Shown piece by piece: positions 51,794-61,303 of a DNA stretch of 64,000 nt. A model generated the notes under the pieces. It saw nothing but the letters and a program-made list of their open reading frames with translations. It had not been told where the DNA came from and searched no databases. Both the position numbers and the translations under genes were made by a program. Position 1 is the first letter of the stretch. Every line of letters begins with the position of its first letter. The DNA is from Micromonospora sp. WMMA1947 (GTDB lineage: Bacteria > Actinomycetota > Actinomycetes > Mycobacteriales > Micromonosporaceae), in contig NZ_CP114909.1 of assembly GCF_027497355.1 (NCBI RefSeq), forward strand, positions 3,224,001 to 3,288,000. The letters are read 5' to 3'.

Positions 51794-51829
51794 GCGCGGG
51801 CGGGCGGCATCCGTGCCGCCCGCCCGCGC
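51794..51829 (-). terminator. Terminator hairpin
   Basis: A 16-base perfect stem (GCGCGGGCGGGCGGCA and its complement) with a TCCG loop, about 100 bases beyond the stop of the minus-strand gene at 51929. The rest of 51729-51928 shows no gene. Confidence 0.65.
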
Positions 51830-51928
51830 CCGGCCGCGGTACGCCGCGACGCCGGTCGTCGCTCCACCAGGACCGTGCTGCCTTACCCCGCCCGGCGGGC
51901 TTCATCCGTCGCCCGTTGGGCTGAGCGG

Positions 51929-52180
51929 TCACCGTTGCTCGTCGGCCTTCGGCGACGCGACCCGGGCCGCCGGGTCCTCGACGCCGGGCTCACCGCCGCC
52001 CGGGGCCACCATGCCGTCGTAGTTGTAGACCACGCCGTCGTCGCCGTGCTGCTTCGTGGTCCGGATGTAGCGGTGGATCATGCCGTCGATCTCGATCTCC
52101 ACCAGGGCCTTGCCGTCCGCGTCCTGGCTGCTGCCGTCGCGGGGACCGCCCACCAGGTACGCCTTCGTGTTCGTCTCCAT
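51929..52180 (-). CDS. Small hypothetical protein (83 aa)
   Basis: ATG 52180 with GGGCGGG upstream opens METNTKAYLVGGPRDGSSQD. The protein has strand-like segments (ALVEIEIDGMIHRYIRTT; GVVYNYDGMVAPGGG) and an acidic, Pro-rich tail. The YLVGGPRDG start and HRYIRT core are typical of a small actinobacterial family of unknown function. There is no signal peptide or membrane helix. Divergent from the propionyl-CoA synthetase gene. Confidence 0.72.
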   Translation of the reverse strand: METNTKAYLVGGPRDGSSQDADGKALVEIEIDGMIHRYIRTTKQHGDDGVVYNYDGMVAPGGGEPGVEDPAARVASPKADEQR

Positions 52181-52335
52181 GTGCCCGCCCTACCCCGGCC
52201 GGGGCCGACAAAAACAGCCGAGGGCGGTACCACCCACCGCCGTGAGTGGCCGTTCAGCGAGCCGGGGCGTGCTTCCGGCGCACCGACCCCGCCCGGCCGT
52301 CGTGCCGGTCCGGCGCCGCGGAGCAGCATGGCGGC

Positions 52336-54216
52336 ATGGGCGCGTATCGATCAGCGTACGAGCGGAGCATCGCCGACCCGGCCGGCTTCTGGCGGGACGC
52401 GGCGGCCGACATCGACTGGGTCATCCCGCCGGAGCGCATCCTCGACGAGACGGCGGCGCCGCTGTACCGCTGGTTCCCCGACGGGGTGCTGAACACCTGC
52501 CACAACGCGCTCGACCGGCACGTCGCCGCAGGCCGTGGTGACCAGCCCGCGCTGATCCACGACAGCCCGGTCACCGGCACGGTCCGGACGCTCACCTACG
52601 CCGAGCTGCTCGACGAGACCGCCCGGTTCGCCGGTGCGCTGCGCCGGCTCGGCGTCGGCCGGGGCGACCGGGTGCTGCTCTACCTGGCGATGGTCCCGGA
52701 GGCGGTGGTCGCCATGCTGGCCTGCGCCCGGATCGGCGCGGTGCACTCGGTGGTCTTCGGCGGGTTCGCCGCGCACGAGCTGGCCGTCCGGATCGACGAC
52801 GCGCGGCCGAAGGTGGTGGTGGCGACCTCCTGCGGCATCGAGGCCGACCGGGTGGTGCCGTACCACCCGATCCTGGCCGCCGCGCTGGACGAGGCCGCGC
52901 ACGCGCCGGAGCGCTGCGTCGTGGTGCAGCGCCCGCAGGAACCGGCCCCGCTGGTGCCCGGCCGCGACCTGACCTGGGCCGAGGTGATGGCGGACGCGGA
53001 ACCGGCGCCGTGCGAGCCGGTGGCCGCCACCGACCCGCTCTACGTCCTCTACACCTCCGGCACCACCGGCCGGCCCAAGGGCGTGGTGCGGGACAACGGC
53101 GGGCACGCGGTGGCGTTGCGCTGGTCGATGCGCAACGTCTACGGCATCGAGCCGGGCGACGTCTTCTGGGCCGCGTCCGACGTGGGCTGGGTGGTCGGCC
53201 ACTCCTACATCGTGTACGCGCCGCTGCTCACCGGCGCGACCACCGTGCTCTACGAGGGCAAGCCGGTCGGCACCCCCGACGCCGGGGCGTTCTGGCGGGT
53301 CGCCGCCGAGCACCGGGTGACCGCGTTGTTCACCGCGCCCACCGCGATCCGGGCGATCCGCCGCCAGGACCCGGACGGCGAGCACATCGGCCGGTACGAC
53401 CTGAGCGCGCTGCGTACCCTCTTCCTCGCCGGTGAGCGGCTGGACCCGGACACCTGGGCCTGGGCGGGACAGCGGCTCGGCGTACCCGTGGTCGACAACT
53501 GGTGGCAGACGGAGACCGGCTGGCCGGTGGCGGCCAACCCGCGCGGCCTGGAGCCGCTGCCGATCAAGCCGGGCTCGCCGTCGGTGCCGGTGCCCGGCTA
53601 CGACGTGCGCGTGGTCGACGGCGCGGGCCGGGACGTGCCGCCCGGCACGGACGGTTCGATCGTGATCCGGCTGCCGCTGCCGCCCGGTTGCCTGCCGACG
53701 CTCTGGGGCGACGACGAGCGGTTCGTCCGTTCCTACCTGTCCACGTTCCCCGGTCACTACCTGACCGGCGACGGCGGCCGGTTCGACGAGGACGGCTACC
53801 TCTACGTGATGGGCCGCACCGACGACGTCATCAACGTGGCCGGGCACCGCCTGTCCACCGGCGCGATGGAGGAGGTCCTGGCGACGCACCCGGCGGTGGC
53901 CGAGTGCGCGGTGATCGGCGTGGCGGACGCGCTCAAGGGGCAGGTGCCCAGCGGGTACGTGGTGCTCAAGGCGGGTGCCGACGTGGACCCGGACGCGCTC
54001 GCCGCCGAGCTGGTCGCGCTGGTGCGGCAGCGGATCGGCCCGGTGGCGGCGTTCCGCCGGGTGACTGTGGTGCCGGCGCTGCCGAAGACCCGCTCCGGGA
54101 AGATCCTGCGGCGCACCATGCGGGGCCTGGTCGAGGGGCGCGACGAGCCGGTCCCGGCGACCATCGACGACCCGGGCGCGCTCACCGTCTTCCGCGATCT
54201 CGGCACCCCGAAGTGA
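52336..54216 (+). CDS. prpE: Propionyl-CoA synthetase / acyl-CoA synthetase
   Basis: A 626-residue AMP-forming acyl-CoA synthetase, cytosolic, activating propionate (or acetate/short acids) to the CoA ester. It begins with the ACS N-terminal segment (YERSIADPAGFWRDAAADID). It has the AMP-binding P-loop YTSGTTGRPKGVVRD, DVGWVVGHSYIVYAPLL, NWWQTETGWP, GRTDDVINVAGHRLSTGAME and the C-terminal regulatory lysine in PKTRSGKILRRTMR. The ATG at 52336 is chosen by family alignment. The propionate preference follows PrpE resemblance and is not certain. Confidence 0.9.
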   Translation: MGAYRSAYERSIADPAGFWRDAAADIDWVIPPERILDETAAPLYRWFPDGVLNTCHNALDRHVAAGRGDQPALIHDSPVTGTVRTLTYAELLDETARFAGALRRLGVGRGDRVLLYLAMVPEAVVAMLACARIGAVHSVVFGGFAAHELAVRIDDARPKVVVATSCGIEADRVVPYHPILAAALDEAAHAPERCVVVQRPQEPAPLVPGRDLTWAEVMADAEPAPCEPVAATDPLYVLYTSGTTGRPKGVVRDNGGHAVALRWSMRNVYGIEPGDVFWAASDVGWVVGHSYIVYAPLLTGATTVLYEGKPVGTPDAGAFWRVAAEHRVTALFTAPTAIRAIRRQDPDGEHIGRYDLSALRTLFLAGERLDPDTWAWAGQRLGVPVVDNWWQTETGWPVAANPRGLEPLPIKPGSPSVPVPGYDVRVVDGAGRDVPPGTDGSIVIRLPLPPGCLPTLWGDDERFVRSYLSTFPGHYLTGDGGRFDEDGYLYVMGRTDDVINVAGHRLSTGAMEEVLATHPAVAECAVIGVADALKGQVPSGYVVLKAGADVDPDALAAELVALVRQRIGPVAAFRRVTVVPALPKTRSGKILRRTMRGLVEGRDEPVPATIDDPGALTVFRDLGTPK

Positions 54217-54242
54217 CGCGGCCGGGCCGACACGACGCCGGA

Positions 54243-54276
54243 CGGTCCCCGGCCGGACTCCACCGGCCGGGGACCG
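54243..54276. terminator. Bidirectional terminator hairpin
   Basis: CGGTCCCCGGCCGG, ACTCCA, CCGGCCGGGGACCG: a perfect 14-base stem between convergent prpE and the carboxypeptidase gene. Confidence 0.8.
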
Positions 54277-54283
54277 CTTGCGG

Positions 54284-56398
54284 TCAGCGCCGGTTGGCGG
54301 CGGCGTAGTCGCGGGCGACCCGGACCAGTTCCACCAGGCCGCCGGCGTACTCCTGCGCCTCGGCGTGCGCCTCGTCGAACGGCGGCTGGAAACCGACGCC
54401 CTCCCACTGGCCGGTGGCCTCGTTCCACCTGTCGTTTCCGACCTCGAAGTCCCAGGCGAAGATGCCCAGCTCGTAGTAGAGCTGGTCGGCCGAGTTGCCG
54501 GCCGCCGAGTAGAGCACGTCGGCGACCGGGCCGGTCTGCGACGGCCAGGTGACGGTGCCGCGCTCGGTCGCGATCGCGCCGACGATGCGCCGGGCGCTGG
54601 CCAGGAACAGCGTCGACTCGTCGATCGACGGGCGCGGCAGCGTCACTCGCCCGTCGGCCTTGTACGCCCCCGGCGGCCACATGAAGTAGCCGCCGTACGA
54701 GTGCACGTTCATCGCGAACCTGATGTTCGGGTGGGCCTTGGCCAGGTCGATCACGTTGCGGCTCTCCGGCTCGGACAGCTCCGCCGTGCCCGCGTAGTTG
54801 CCGGACAGGCAGTTCGTGCTGGCGCCCACGTACCCGTCGAACAGGGATCCGACCGTGTAGTTGCGGTTGACGTCGACGCCCCACATGGTGCGGTACTTCG
54901 GGTCGCGGGCTGCGCCGGTGCAGTGGTTGACCAGGTTCTTGCGCTGGAAGTTGTAGTCGTGGAACGAGTAGTTCGCGCCGTCCGGGTTCACCGTCGGGAT
55001 GACGAACACGTCCACCTGCTCCAGCAGCTTGCGAGTCGCCGCGTCGGTACGGGCGTTCGCCAGCAGCCGCTCGGCGAACTCCAGCGTGACGAGCGGGGTG
55101 GCCCACTCGCGGGCGTGCTCCTGCGAGTACGCCAGCACGCCGATTCGGGAGCCGTCGCGGTGCTTGCCGATGCGCAGCGCCTGCACCGTCCACGGCCCGG
55201 CCGGCACCTCGGTGCCCTGCAGCCCGTCGTCGAGGCGTACCGGCCCGGTGACCGGCATCGGCAGCCCGGCCGAGCCGTCCTCCACGGTGGCCCGGAAGCG
55301 GGCGCCGCGTGGCGCGTTGATCAGGGCGGCGACGTCGTCGGTGGTGCTGGTCACCTTGCCCGCGCGGTCGGTGGCCAGCGAGATGGTGAGCACCCGGTCC
55401 CGGTAGCGCATGCTCAGCGGCCGGTTCGGCCGGCCCGGGTCGACGGTGCGTACCTGCACGCCGTTGAAGCCCTGGTCGCCGAAGCGGACCGACTCCACCA
55501 CGACGGCGGCGGCCGCCGGGTCGCCCAGGTAGGCGGCGGCGGTCCGGCGGTAGCCCTGGGTCTTGTTCGGCAGGTCGATAACGTCGACCAGGTCGCGGTA
55601 CTGGCGGCCGAGCCGGGCAATGCGCGCCTTGATGTCGACCGGCGTCAGGTACGCGTCGATGAAGTCCTTCTGGTAGCCGGCGGGCTGCGGCGGCGGGGTC
55701 GCGTTCGGCCACAGCGACGGGGTCACCGGCCGGCTCGTGCCGCCCAGCGTGGAGGTGGCGGTGAGCTGCACCGGCCGGCTCGGCACCGGCTGCGGCAGCG
55801 CGTAGTGGTACTGGTACTCGCCCGAGTCCTCGAAGCGGTACAGCGGGAACGAACCGCTGGCGCCGTCGGCGGCCCGCCAGTTCACCGTGATCTCCACGTC
55901 CGGGTCGTCGGTGGCAGTGGTGGCGACCTGGGCCTGGAGGAACGTCCGGCCGCCGGTGGTCCACCAGTACGCCTGGAGGAACTGGAGCGTGTCGACAGCG
56001 GTGGCGCCGCTCGTCCGCAGTCCGGCGCGGGTGCGGTCCTGCGCGGCGCGGCGGCTCTCGGCGATCCGCCGGGTGCCGTCGTCGGCGCGCTGCACCACCT
56101 GCACGGCGGTGGCCCCCTGCCGGGTGAGGTCGGCGAGCTGCCGGCCGGTGAGGACCAGGTCGGTGATCAACACGCCGTCGCGGGAACGGGGGCGGTTGGC
56201 CAGGTCGGCGCCGCCGGCCACCAGGCGGTCGAGTTGGGCCCGGTCGGCGAGCTGCACGCGGACCAGCGCGGTCTCGGTGGGGGCGAGGGTGATCGCGGGG
56301 GAGGGCGGTGCGGCGGCGCCCGGCCCGGGATGGGCCAGTGCCGCGGCGATCAGGATGCTGGTGGTGGCGAGTGCGGTCCACCGTCGTCGGACGAACAC
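54284..56398 (-). CDS. Secreted M14 zinc carboxypeptidase
   Basis: A 704-residue secreted metallocarboxypeptidase. A signal peptide (ATTSILIAAALAHPGPGAAA) is followed by an N-terminal region of ~250 residues, probably pro-domain and beta-sandwich, and then the M14 domain. That domain has zinc ligands in YSQEHAREWATP, the substrate Arg in WGVDVNRNYTVG, the third zinc His in NVHSYGGYFMWPPG, and the catalytic Glu region YYELGIFAWDFEVG. It cleaves C-terminal residues outside the cell. The GTG at 56398 has AGGAGG five bases upstream. Confidence 0.92.
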   Translation of the reverse strand: MFVRRRWTALATTSILIAAALAHPGPGAAAPPSPAITLAPTETALVRVQLADRAQLDRLVAGGADLANRPRSRDGVLITDLVLTGRQLADLTRQGATAVQVVQRADDGTRRIAESRRAAQDRTRAGLRTSGATAVDTLQFLQAYWWTTGGRTFLQAQVATTATDDPDVEITVNWRAADGASGSFPLYRFEDSGEYQYHYALPQPVPSRPVQLTATSTLGGTSRPVTPSLWPNATPPPQPAGYQKDFIDAYLTPVDIKARIARLGRQYRDLVDVIDLPNKTQGYRRTAAAYLGDPAAAAVVVESVRFGDQGFNGVQVRTVDPGRPNRPLSMRYRDRVLTISLATDRAGKVTSTTDDVAALINAPRGARFRATVEDGSAGLPMPVTGPVRLDDGLQGTEVPAGPWTVQALRIGKHRDGSRIGVLAYSQEHAREWATPLVTLEFAERLLANARTDAATRKLLEQVDVFVIPTVNPDGANYSFHDYNFQRKNLVNHCTGAARDPKYRTMWGVDVNRNYTVGSLFDGYVGASTNCLSGNYAGTAELSEPESRNVIDLAKAHPNIRFAMNVHSYGGYFMWPPGAYKADGRVTLPRPSIDESTLFLASARRIVGAIATERGTVTWPSQTGPVADVLYSAAGNSADQLYYELGIFAWDFEVGNDRWNEATGQWEGVGFQPPFDEAHAEAQEYAGGLVELVRVARDYAAANRR

Positions 56399-56475
56399 GG
56401 GGCCTCCTGACGAACGTCGATCTCTCTGCCGTTCACACCAGCCGAGGCATCGATCGCTGTCAAGCTCACTTCCGG

Positions 56476-59427
56476 TCAGCCGGCGAACCGGTACAACCGG
56501 AACTCCTTGTCCGCGCCGCACACCAGCATCTCGGTGTTCCAGGAGCAGGACTCGCTGCGGATCTGCTTGAGCTGCCCCATCTCGACCGGCTTTCCGTCCA
56601 CCGCCGTGCCGGCGAGGACCCGGTCGTCCTCGTACGCGCTGGGTGCCTCGGAGAAGATCAGCAGGTTGCCGGCGTCCAGCCGGACCGCGACGCCGTCCCG
56701 GTCGCGCAGCACCGCGGTGCCGTCCGGCGCGAACAGCGTCACCGCGTCCGCTGAGCCCTGCCCGGCCAGCACGTGCTCACCGACCGGCACCAGCGACTCG
56801 GCGCGCGGCGCCGGCCACTGCCGGGTGCCCTCGCCCTCGGTCGCCGCCACCACCCGGGTGCCGTCGGCGCCGCTGCTGGGCGTCTCCAGCAGGCACACGC
56901 GACGTTCCCCGCAGGTGACCAGGTCCTTCACCCGGCCGCCCTGTTCCGGCGCCTCGTACAGCACGCCGGGCGTGCCGAGGCTGCCCAGGTCGTAGGCGAG
57001 CAGCCGCAGGCCGCGCTCGTTCTCCGCCACGTACAGCCGGTCGTCGCGGGCGGCCATCGGATCGTCGAGAGCGGCCACGTTGCCCCGCTCCTTGAGGATC
57101 TTCCCGCTGCGCAGGTCCAGGATCCGGACCGAGCGGTCCGCGCCGACCTGTACCAGCCGGTCCGCCTTCCCCGCCCACGGGGCGAGCGGCGAGCCCTCGG
57201 CGTCCCCGGGCCCGTCCAGTGCCGCTCCGGTGCCGACCGGCAGCACCTTCGTGCGCGCGTCGCCGTACTCGGTGCGCGGGTTGCGCCGCTCCCACCGCTG
57301 CCTGCCGTCGTCCAGCCGCAGCCCGACGAGGCGCTCGCCGTCGCGGTCCACCCGGACCACCGTGTCGGGCCCGAAGAACAGCGCGTCGTCGCGGCCCACG
57401 TCGGTCCGCCAGCGCTGCTTGCCGGAATCGCCGTCGAGCACCGCGAGCACGCGCGGGGTGCCGCTGCCGGTGGCGTCGCCGAGGACGAGCAGCCCGTCGG
57501 GCAGCGCCCGGATCGCCGCCCACCGCTGCGTGGCCGCGTCGGTCCGCTTCTCCCAGACCGTCTTGCCGGTGCCCGCCTCGACGGCTGTCATCTGGAGGTG
57601 GCCGTCGGGCAGCGACCGGGCCAGGTAGGCGCGGTCACCGAGCGTCGCGGTGAACATCTGGTCCGGCCGGTTGTCACCGGCGGCCACCGTCTTCACCAGC
57701 TCCGCGGTGTGGAAGTCGAGCGCCGGGTGCCGGTCCCGGAACACCCAGAGCAGCACCGCCGCCGACACGGCGACGACCACGAGACCCGCGCCGAGCGCGA
57801 TCCACCGGCCGCGCCGGGGCCGGCCGCCGCCGGTCCGGACGCCGTTCGGCGCGGGGGAGAAGGGCGTCCCGGGTACGCCGGGCTGCCATCCTCCGCCGGG
57901 CGGGGGCGGCGGCATCCCGGGTACGCCGGGTCCGGCGTGGTGTCCGGCGGGTGCTGCCCCCGGCGGTACGAAACCGGGGGCGCCCGGAGCGCCGTCGTAC
58001 CTCGGATGCGGGACCGGGCCCCCGGCGAGCGGCGTGCCGTCGTACCTCGTGGGGGACGTCGGTGGGACGGGACCGTCGGCGACCAGCGTGCCGTGCGGTC
58101 CGGCGGGCGCCGTGTCCGCTCCGCCGAGGGGCGCGGCCGGGTTCGTCCTCGTCGCACCGGCGGGGACCGTGGCGGCGCTCGCCGTGCCGGCGTCGGTCTC
58201 GGCCGGCGCGGGCCCTGTCGGTTCGGGCTGCGTCGGCGCGGATGGTGCCGACGCGACCTGGACCGGCACGGCGGGACGGCCGGGCCGCCGGGGCAGCGGC
58301 AGGTCGGTGAGCGCGCCCTCCGCGACGGGCATCTCCGGCTGTTCCAGCACCGTCGGCGCGATGCCCAGCTCGGCGTGCAGCAGCCGGGCCACCAGCGGCA
58401 CCCGGGTCGACCCGCCGACCAGGAACAGGCCGGAGAGCTGCTCCGGGCGCAGCCCGGCGGCGGCGGTCACCTCCCGGGTCTCCGTCACCGCCCGGGCCAG
58501 CAGCGGCGCGGCCAGGCGTTCGAAGTCCTCGCGGGTCAGCGGCACCGCCGCCTCCACCCCCGGTACGGCGACCGGCGCCACCATGGCCCGGGACAGCATC
58601 TCCTTCGCGCCGCGCACGTTGTCCCACAACTGCTGGCGGTCCCGCCGCTCGGCGGTGGTCGTCGGGTCGGTCAGCCGGGCCCACTCGCGCGGGTGGGCCG
58701 GGCCGACCAGCTCGCCGAGCCGTCCGAGCAGGGCCGCGTCCAGGTCGAGGCCGCCGAGGTCGGGGATCCCGCCGGTGGCGACCAGTTGGAAACCGGAGTC
58801 GCCCCACGGGTCGGCGCCCTCGTTGCGCAGCACCGCCACGTCGAGCGTCCCGCCGCCGAAGTCGAACACCGCCACCGCACCGCCCACCGGCACCGGCCGG
58901 CGCAGCACCTGCGTGAAGTAGCGCGCGGCTGCCACCGGCTCGCGCAGCAGGCGGGTGCCCGGCGCGATCGGCCCGGCGAGCGTGTGCTCGGCCGCGGCCG
59001 GCCAGCCTGCGAGTTCCAGCGCGTCGTGCAGCACCTGACGGCGGGCCGGCGTCCAGGCCGCCGGATGGGTGACCACCGCCGGGGGCAGCATCCCGACCGC
59101 CGCCACCGCCGCGTCCGCGACCGCGCGCAGCGTCGCGGCCAGCAGCTCCGCCGGCCGGTACGCCCGCCCGCCCAGCTCCACCGTCTCGTCGTCGACCCGG
59201 CGCTTCGGGTTCGGCTCGTAGGCGGCCGGGTCGGCCTGGGCCAGGCGCTGCGCGTCCCGCCCGACGTGCAGATGACCGTCCGCGTCGGCGTACACGCCGG
59301 ACGGCAGGATCGGGTGGCCGTCGACGAGCACCGGCCGGGTCCGCCCGTCCGGCCAGCGCAGCACCGCCACCGTGTTCGAGGTGCCGAGGTCCACGCCGAG
59401 GGCGAAACCGTCCTGCTGGCCTGCCAT
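56476..59427 (-). CDS. Hsp70-family ATPase fused through a membrane helix to a PQQ-like beta-propeller
   Basis: A 983-residue fusion. Residues 1-~355 are an Hsp70/DnaK-type actin-fold ATPase: GVDLGTSNTVAVL (13-19 core), VFDFGGGTLDVAVL (188-196) and LFLVGGSTRVPLVARLL (334-342). There is no DnaK substrate-binding domain; instead a ~150-residue Pro/Gly/Ala linker leads to one helix (ALGAGLVVVAVSAAVLLWV, ~542-560). Residues ~562-983 form a PQQ-like repeat domain (GTGKTVWEKRTDAA; LDGDSGKQRWRTDVGR) ending with cysteines in CSWNTEMLVC. The ATPase should be cytoplasmic and the propeller outside. The role is unknown; sensing or envelope control is an inference. Confidence 0.9.
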   Translation of the reverse strand: MAGQQDGFALGVDLGTSNTVAVLRWPDGRTRPVLVDGHPILPSGVYADADGHLHVGRDAQRLAQADPAAYEPNPKRRVDDETVELGGRAYRPAELLAATLRAVADAAVAAVGMLPPAVVTHPAAWTPARRQVLHDALELAGWPAAAEHTLAGPIAPGTRLLREPVAAARYFTQVLRRPVPVGGAVAVFDFGGGTLDVAVLRNEGADPWGDSGFQLVATGGIPDLGGLDLDAALLGRLGELVGPAHPREWARLTDPTTTAERRDRQQLWDNVRGAKEMLSRAMVAPVAVPGVEAAVPLTREDFERLAAPLLARAVTETREVTAAAGLRPEQLSGLFLVGGSTRVPLVARLLHAELGIAPTVLEQPEMPVAEGALTDLPLPRRPGRPAVPVQVASAPSAPTQPEPTGPAPAETDAGTASAATVPAGATRTNPAAPLGGADTAPAGPHGTLVADGPVPPTSPTRYDGTPLAGGPVPHPRYDGAPGAPGFVPPGAAPAGHHAGPGVPGMPPPPPGGGWQPGVPGTPFSPAPNGVRTGGGRPRRGRWIALGAGLVVVAVSAAVLLWVFRDRHPALDFHTAELVKTVAAGDNRPDQMFTATLGDRAYLARSLPDGHLQMTAVEAGTGKTVWEKRTDAATQRWAAIRALPDGLLVLGDATGSGTPRVLAVLDGDSGKQRWRTDVGRDDALFFGPDTVVRVDRDGERLVGLRLDDGRQRWERRNPRTEYGDARTKVLPVGTGAALDGPGDAEGSPLAPWAGKADRLVQVGADRSVRILDLRSGKILKERGNVAALDDPMAARDDRLYVAENERGLRLLAYDLGSLGTPGVLYEAPEQGGRVKDLVTCGERRVCLLETPSSGADGTRVVAATEGEGTRQWPAPRAESLVPVGEHVLAGQGSADAVTLFAPDGTAVLRDRDGVAVRLDAGNLLIFSEAPSAYEDDRVLAGTAVDGKPVEMGQLKQIRSESCSWNTEMLVCGADKEFRLYRFAG

Positions 59428-59557
59428 CCGCGGCTACCTCCACCACCCGACGAGGATGTCCGGCCCGCATCGTACGCAGGCCGCGCCGCCTCGCTGTTCA
59501 CCCGGCCCGGGGGAATGGACTGGCCCGTCCGGCCCTGCGCCGCATACCGTCGCCGTC

Positions 59558-60205
59558 ATGAGGGTGATCTCCGTCAACGTGGGCCGACCGCAACCGAACC
59601 CGTGGAAGGGCATCGGGGCCACCGGCATCGACAAGCGGCCCGTGGACGGCCGGGTCGCCGTCACCGCGCCCGGCCCCAAGGGCACCGGCGCGGTCGGGCT
59701 CGCCGGCGACCGGGTCTACGACGTGGCCCACCACGGCGGCACCGACCAGGCGGTCTACGCGTACGCGCGGGAGGACCTCGACCACTGGGAGGCCGAGCTG
59801 GGCCGCCCGCTCGCCGACGGCTGCTTCGGCGAGAACCTGACCACCAGCGGGCTGGACGTCAACGGCGCGCTGATCGGCGAGCGGTGGCGGATCGGCCCGG
59901 ACCTGGTGCTGGAGGTCTCCTGCCCGCGCATCCCCTGCGGCACGTTCCAGGGATGGCTGGGCGAACGCGGCTGGATCAAGCGGTTCACCGAGGAGGTACG
60001 GCCCGGTGCGTACCTGCGGGTGGTCACGCCGGGCAGCGTCGGGGCCGGAGACCCGGTCGAGGTGGTGCACCGGCCCGGCCACGACGTGACGGTGGCGCTG
60101 GTGTTCCGGGCCGTCACGCTGGAGACGGAACTGCTGCCCCGCCTGCTGGTCGCCGACGCGCTGCCCGAGGAGGACATGGCGCGGATCCGCCGCCGCTTGA
60201 CCTGA
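59558..60205 (+). CDS. MOSC domain protein (YiiM-like)
   Basis: A 215-residue MOSC-domain protein. It starts VISVNVGRPQPNPWKGIGAT and has KGTGAVGLAGDRVYDVAHHG, YAYAREDLDHWEAELG, CFGENLTTSGLDVNGALIGE and the cysteine motif EVSCPRIPCGTFQGWLGE. The order matches YiiM-type enzymes that reduce N-hydroxylated compounds using molybdenum cofactor. Whether it carries a cofactor cannot be seen. It starts at ATG 59558. A small hairpin crosses its stop, and the next gene begins 29 bases later. Confidence 0.88.
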   Translation: MRVISVNVGRPQPNPWKGIGATGIDKRPVDGRVAVTAPGPKGTGAVGLAGDRVYDVAHHGGTDQAVYAYAREDLDHWEAELGRPLADGCFGENLTTSGLDVNGALIGERWRIGPDLVLEVSCPRIPCGTFQGWLGERGWIKRFTEEVRPGAYLRVVTPGSVGAGDPVEVVHRPGHDVTVALVFRAVTLETELLPRLLVADALPEEDMARIRRRLT

Positions 60206-60220
60206 ACCGCACTTCAGGTC
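60199..60220 (+). terminator. Small hairpin across the MOSC stop codon
   Basis: GACCTGAA, six bases, TTCAGGTC: a perfect 8-base stem that includes the TGA. With no T-run it may be an attenuator or stability element rather than a full terminator. Confidence 0.4.
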
Positions 60221-60234
60221 GGACGCTTGCCGGC

Positions 60235-61266
60235 GTGCTGAACTCCGTACTCGACGAGGCGTACGAGCGCGTACGCCACACCGGTCCCGAGCGCGACGGG
60301 TGGCTGTCCAGCCACGTGCCGATGGCGGCGGAGGCCCTGGTGCGCCACGGCCACGGGCAGGCGGTGCACCGCTGGATCGACGCGTACGCCGACCGGCTGG
60401 AGGAACGCCCGCGTGGCATCCGGCGCATCGCCGCCGACGAGTGGCGCGACCCGCTCGGCGACCCGGTGCGCACCGGCGACTGGCTCGACCTCTTCGACCG
60501 CGAGCTGGCCGGCGAGCCGTGGCGCGACGTGCTGACCCGCTGGTGGCCGCGCCTGCTGCCGGGCATCGCCGCCGGCGCCACGCACGGTGTCATCCGGGTC
60601 GGCCACGCCGTCCGCGCGCTGCTCGACGCCGAGACCGGACCACGGGTGACCGAACTCGGCCAGGGGCTCGCCTACTGGGCCGCCCGCTGGCAGCCGCTCG
60701 CCCCGCCCGGCACCGGGGCGTACCCAGCAACCGACGCCCGATCCGCGCTCGACGCCGTGCCCCGCGTACCCGATCAGCGGTTCGGCATCCGGTCCCGCCT
60801 GGCGCAGCTCGCCGACCTGGACCGGTGGCCGGCCGTCGCGGCCGCCGTACCAGGCGACGCCGCCGCCGACGTGCCCGCCCGGCTCGCCGCCGTCGTCGAC
60901 GCCGCGGTGCTCCGGCACGGCACGCACGGGTACGCCGCCTCGGTCATGCTCGTGCACGCCGCCACCGCGCCGAACGCCGTCCTGCGTACCCTGCGCGCGC
61001 TGCCGCCGGCGCTGTGGCAGCCGAGCCTGGCCGCCGCCTGGGCGGCGACCGCCGCCGTCACCGCCGCCTACGCCCCGGCCGAGGCCCGGTCCCTCCCGCC
61101 GGCCGCCGGGCCGGAACTCGACGAGGCCATGGCGCGGGCGCTGGACACCGGGGACGCGCACGCGATCAAATTCGTCGACACCCTGAGCGATGCGTACGCC
61201 CGCAGCGGTGACCCGGCCCTGCTTGCCGTGGCCGCCCGATCCGTCGAGCAGATCGCCGCCGACTGA
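60235..61266 (+). CDS. Questin oxidase-like (DUF4243) protein
   Basis: A 343-residue protein resembling the questin oxidase family, first described in fungal anthraquinone ring opening and common in actinobacteria. Segments are LDEAYERVRHTGPERDGWLS with HVPMAAEALVRHGHG at the N-terminus, then WWPRLLPGIAAGATHGVIRV, GHAVRALLDAE, and a late HGYAASVMLVHAATAPNAVL. The conserved histidines in these segments suggest metal or substrate contacts. No biosynthetic cluster surrounds it, so a role in polyketide oxidation is unproven. It starts at GTG 60235; the open frame above is not protein-like. Confidence 0.8.
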   Translation: MLNSVLDEAYERVRHTGPERDGWLSSHVPMAAEALVRHGHGQAVHRWIDAYADRLEERPRGIRRIAADEWRDPLGDPVRTGDWLDLFDRELAGEPWRDVLTRWWPRLLPGIAAGATHGVIRVGHAVRALLDAETGPRVTELGQGLAYWAARWQPLAPPGTGAYPATDARSALDAVPRVPDQRFGIRSRLAQLADLDRWPAVAAAVPGDAAADVPARLAAVVDAAVLRHGTHGYAASVMLVHAATAPNAVLRTLRALPPALWQPSLAAAWAATAAVTAAYAPAEARSLPPAAGPELDEAMARALDTGDAHAIKFVDTLSDAYARSGDPALLAVAARSVEQIAAD

Positions 61267-61303
61267 CGGCCTCGGCTCGGTACCACCGACACCTGGAGGG
61301 TCG

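Noticed and set aside
56773..60234. Very long plus-strand open frame leading into the questin-oxidase-like gene
   Set aside because: Most of it is antisense to the Hsp70 fusion or in the wrong frame over the MOSC gene; only the part from GTG 60235 is protein-like.
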